Source of the DNA: Methanobacteriota archaeon
Lineage (GTDB): Archaea; Thermoplasmatota; Poseidoniia; Poseidoniales; Poseidoniaceae
DNA length: 7,532 nt
Reading direction: 5' to 3'
Assembly (NCBI GenBank): GCA_002727485.1
Contig: PBXE01000003.1
Location: forward strand, 5,246 to 12,777
In this document: positions 6,147-7,532 of the stretch, one piece after another
Layout: every line of letters starts with the position of its first letter
Numbering within the stretch: the stretch's first letter is position 1
Translations under genes and position numbers: made by a program
Notes under the pieces: model-generated
The model's input: the letters and a program-made list of their open reading frames with translations, nothing else
Told to the model about the DNA's origin: nothing
Database searches by the model: none

Positions 6147-7449
6147 CATAAGTTCCTGAAACGCAATCTTCATAAGATAAATTCTCATCACTAGATTTAG
6201 CTTCTAGTTTTAGAGCATCAACTACTTGTTCCTCAAGTGAAATAGATTCAATATTCCTAAGTTGCTCGTCGTCAGAATAAAAATAATTTATAACTTGTTG
6301 AGGGTCTTTATAGTTTTTTGCCCTATCTTCAATAATCTCTTTAACTTTATCTGCATCAGGCTTTAATTCTTTCTCTTCAATAATTTTATTTAGAAGAATG
6401 CCAACTTTTACTCTCTTTGTTGCCTCTTCGCTAAACATATCATTTGGAAAAAGATCCTCATTAAGATCTTTAAGATCCATTCCCATCCTTCTTGCTGTAT
6501 CTTGTTTCATATTTGAAACTTCAGAATCAATCATTGCTGAAGGAACTTCAAAATCATTAGCATCTAAAAGAGAATCGTACAGGCTTTGTTTAATTTTACC
6601 GTTTAAGATATTGACTAAATCTTCTTCAAGTTTTGATCTAATTTCTATCTTGAAAGCTTCAATATTTTCAGCTTCGATACCGGTACTTTTAAAAAAATCT
6701 TCGTTAAGTTCAGGTAATTTAGGTGTTAAAACCTCTTTTATTTCTGTATCAAAATTAACAGGCTTTCCTGCTAACTCTGATTTTCCATAATCACTTGGAA
6801 ATTCTAATTCCAAGACTTTTTTATCACCCTTTTTTAATCCGATAAGGCCGTCTTCAAATCCCTCAATCATGGATTTAGAGCCTAGCTCTACAGAGAAGTC
6901 ATCGGCTGTACCGCCTTCAAATTCCTCTCCGTCTATTTTCCCTACAAAATTTATTTTCACTTGGTCACCACTCTTAGATACTTCATCTACGGGCTCCCAT
7001 TGACTTAGTCTTTTTTGAAGATTGGTAATAGTATTATCTAAATCATCTTCAGTTATTTCGCAAAGATAATTTGTATATGATACTTTGCTCATTTTGGAGA
7101 GTTTTACTTCTGGGTAGACTTCAAATGTCGCTTTAAACTTTGCGTCCTTTCCTTCTTCTATCTTTTCAGGAATCAAGTTAGGTCTGCTCACTATTTTAAG
7201 ATCCTTTTCTTGGGCAATTTTTGAAAAAGTCTTGCTTGCTAAATCCCAAAGAACATCTTGTCTTATTTCGGGACCATAGATACTAGTGACGACGTCCAAA
7301 GGTGCCTTACCTTTTCTGAAACCTTTTAGCTTGGAATCTTTTTGTGCAGCCTTGAGTTTAGAAGATACTTGTTCTTCAATATCTTTAATAGGAACAACAA
7401 TCTCTAAACTTTGATTTATATCAGTATTTGATTTAAACGAGAATTTCAT
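6142..7449 (-). CDS. tig: Trigger factor, ribosome-associated chaperone and prolyl isomerase
   Basis: Trigger factor binds ribosomal protein L23 at the exit tunnel and shields nascent chains. The 435 residues match the family (432 in E. coli). The N-terminal ribosome-binding domain has the signature GFRKGKAP (43-50). The FKBP-type isomerase domain covers about 161-240 with VKINFVGKIDGEEFEGG, MIEGFEDGL and the closing VNFDTEIKEV. The rest (about 245-435) is the mostly helical, acidic C-terminal chaperone domain that forms the arms. The ATG at 7449 has AAGGA 6 nt upstream and agrees with the family N-terminus. Only 12 nt separate it from the CCA end of tRNA-His, so tig is probably transcribed together with that tRNA and released by tRNA 3' processing. 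Its stop codon lies in the -35 box of the clpP promoter. No terminator is visible between tig and clpP, so read-through into clpP is likely. Confidence 0.99.
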   Translation of the reverse strand: MKFSFKSNTDINQSLEIVVPIKDIEEQVSSKLKAAQKDSKLKGFRKGKAPLDVVTSIYGPEIRQDVLWDLASKTFSKIAQEKDLKIVSRPNLIPEKIEEGKDAKFKATFEVYPEVKLSKMSKVSYTNYLCEITEDDLDNTITNLQKRLSQWEPVDEVSKSGDQVKINFVGKIDGEEFEGGTADDFSVELGSKSMIEGFEDGLIGLKKGDKKVLELEFPSDYGKSELAGKPVNFDTEIKEVLTPKLPELNEDFFKSTGIEAENIEAFKIEIRSKLEEDLVNILNGKIKQSLYDSLLDANDFEVPSAMIDSEVSNMKQDTARRMGMDLKDLNEDLFPNDMFSEEATKRVKVGILLNKIIEEKELKPDADKVKEIIEDRAKNYKDPQQVINYFYSDDEQLRNIESISLEEQVVDALKLEAKSSDENLSYEDCVSGTYA

Positions 7450-7461
7450 AATTTATCCTTT

Positions 7462-7532
7462 TGGGGTGGGCGATGGGGCTCGAACCCACGACCACTGGAA
7501 TCACAATCCAGGGCTCTACCAACTGAGCTACG
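7462..7532 (-). tRNA. tRNA-His (anticodon GTG), 5' end cut by window edge
   Basis: Read on the minus strand, the D arm (GCTC...GAGC), the anticodon arm CTGGA-TTGTGAT-TCCAG with GTG anticodon, a 5-nt variable loop, and the T arm GTGGG-TTCGAGC-CCCAT are all intact. The 3' acceptor half CGCCCAC is followed by C73 and an encoded CCA (7464-7462). C73 is the discriminator that pairs with the extra G-1 unique to tRNA-His. Only the last two bases of the 5' acceptor half are inside the window, so about six 5' bases including G-1 are missing. The sequence closely resembles E. coli tRNA-His. The tig start lies 12 nt downstream. Confidence 0.97.

Noticed and set aside
6398..6790. Plus-strand 130-codon frame inside tig
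   Set aside because: It is the longest shadow frame, but it mirrors the trigger factor C-terminal half with Ser/Leu-rich composition and no start signals.
1..7532. Mobile element, CRISPR array, phage or defence system
   Set aside because: No transposase, integrase, direct repeats or spacer arrays were seen; every gene belongs to a conserved housekeeping locus in its expected order.

Overview
The window carries a classic gammaproteobacterial protein-quality-control locus, with everything on the minus strand. In transcription order (high to low coordinate) it reads tRNA-His, tig (trigger factor), clpP, clpX, lon, hup (HU-beta type) and ppiD. This gene order, the strong resemblance of the HU, ClpP and Lon sequences to their Escherichia coli counterparts, and sigma-32-type heat-shock promoters all point to a gammaproteobacterium. 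The DNA is clearly AT-rich and very compact: gaps between genes are 11 to 103 bp and there is no gene-free stretch over 300 bp. That suggests a streamlined, possibly marine free-living lineage, but the lineage is inference and is not proved by this window.

Layout. Positions 7532-7462 hold most of a tRNA-His (GTG anticodon) whose 5' end is cut by the window edge. Its encoded CCA lies 12 nt before the tig start codon. tig (7449-6142) ends in a TGA that is part of a textbook heat-shock -35 box for clpP. clpP (6098-5478) and clpX (5466-4189) are 11 nt apart and form the ClpXP protease pair. A second, weaker heat-shock-like promoter lies in the 53-bp gap before lon (4135-1742). A sigma-70 promoter with a perfect TTGACA precedes hup (1638-1369), which begins at GTG. 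A strong GC-rich hairpin with a T tract ends the hup transcript. ppiD (1310 to beyond position 1) starts right after it with no Shine-Dalgarno sequence and is cut at its C-terminal end by the window edge.

How the genes work together. Trigger factor meets nascent chains at the ribosome exit. ClpXP and Lon are the two main ATP-dependent proteases that remove damaged or regulated cytoplasmic proteins. PpiD is an inner-membrane periplasmic chaperone acting on proteins leaving the Sec translocon. HU is a nucleoid protein and in E. coli a known Lon substrate. The promoters suggest three regulatory blocks: a tRNA-linked housekeeping block (tRNA-His, tig), a heat-shock block (clpP, clpX, lon) and a growth-linked block (hup), with ppiD insulated behind the hup terminator.

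No mobile element, CRISPR array, phage gene or unknown protein family was seen. The gene content is ordinary; what deserves attention is the tightly packed regulatory DNA between the genes.
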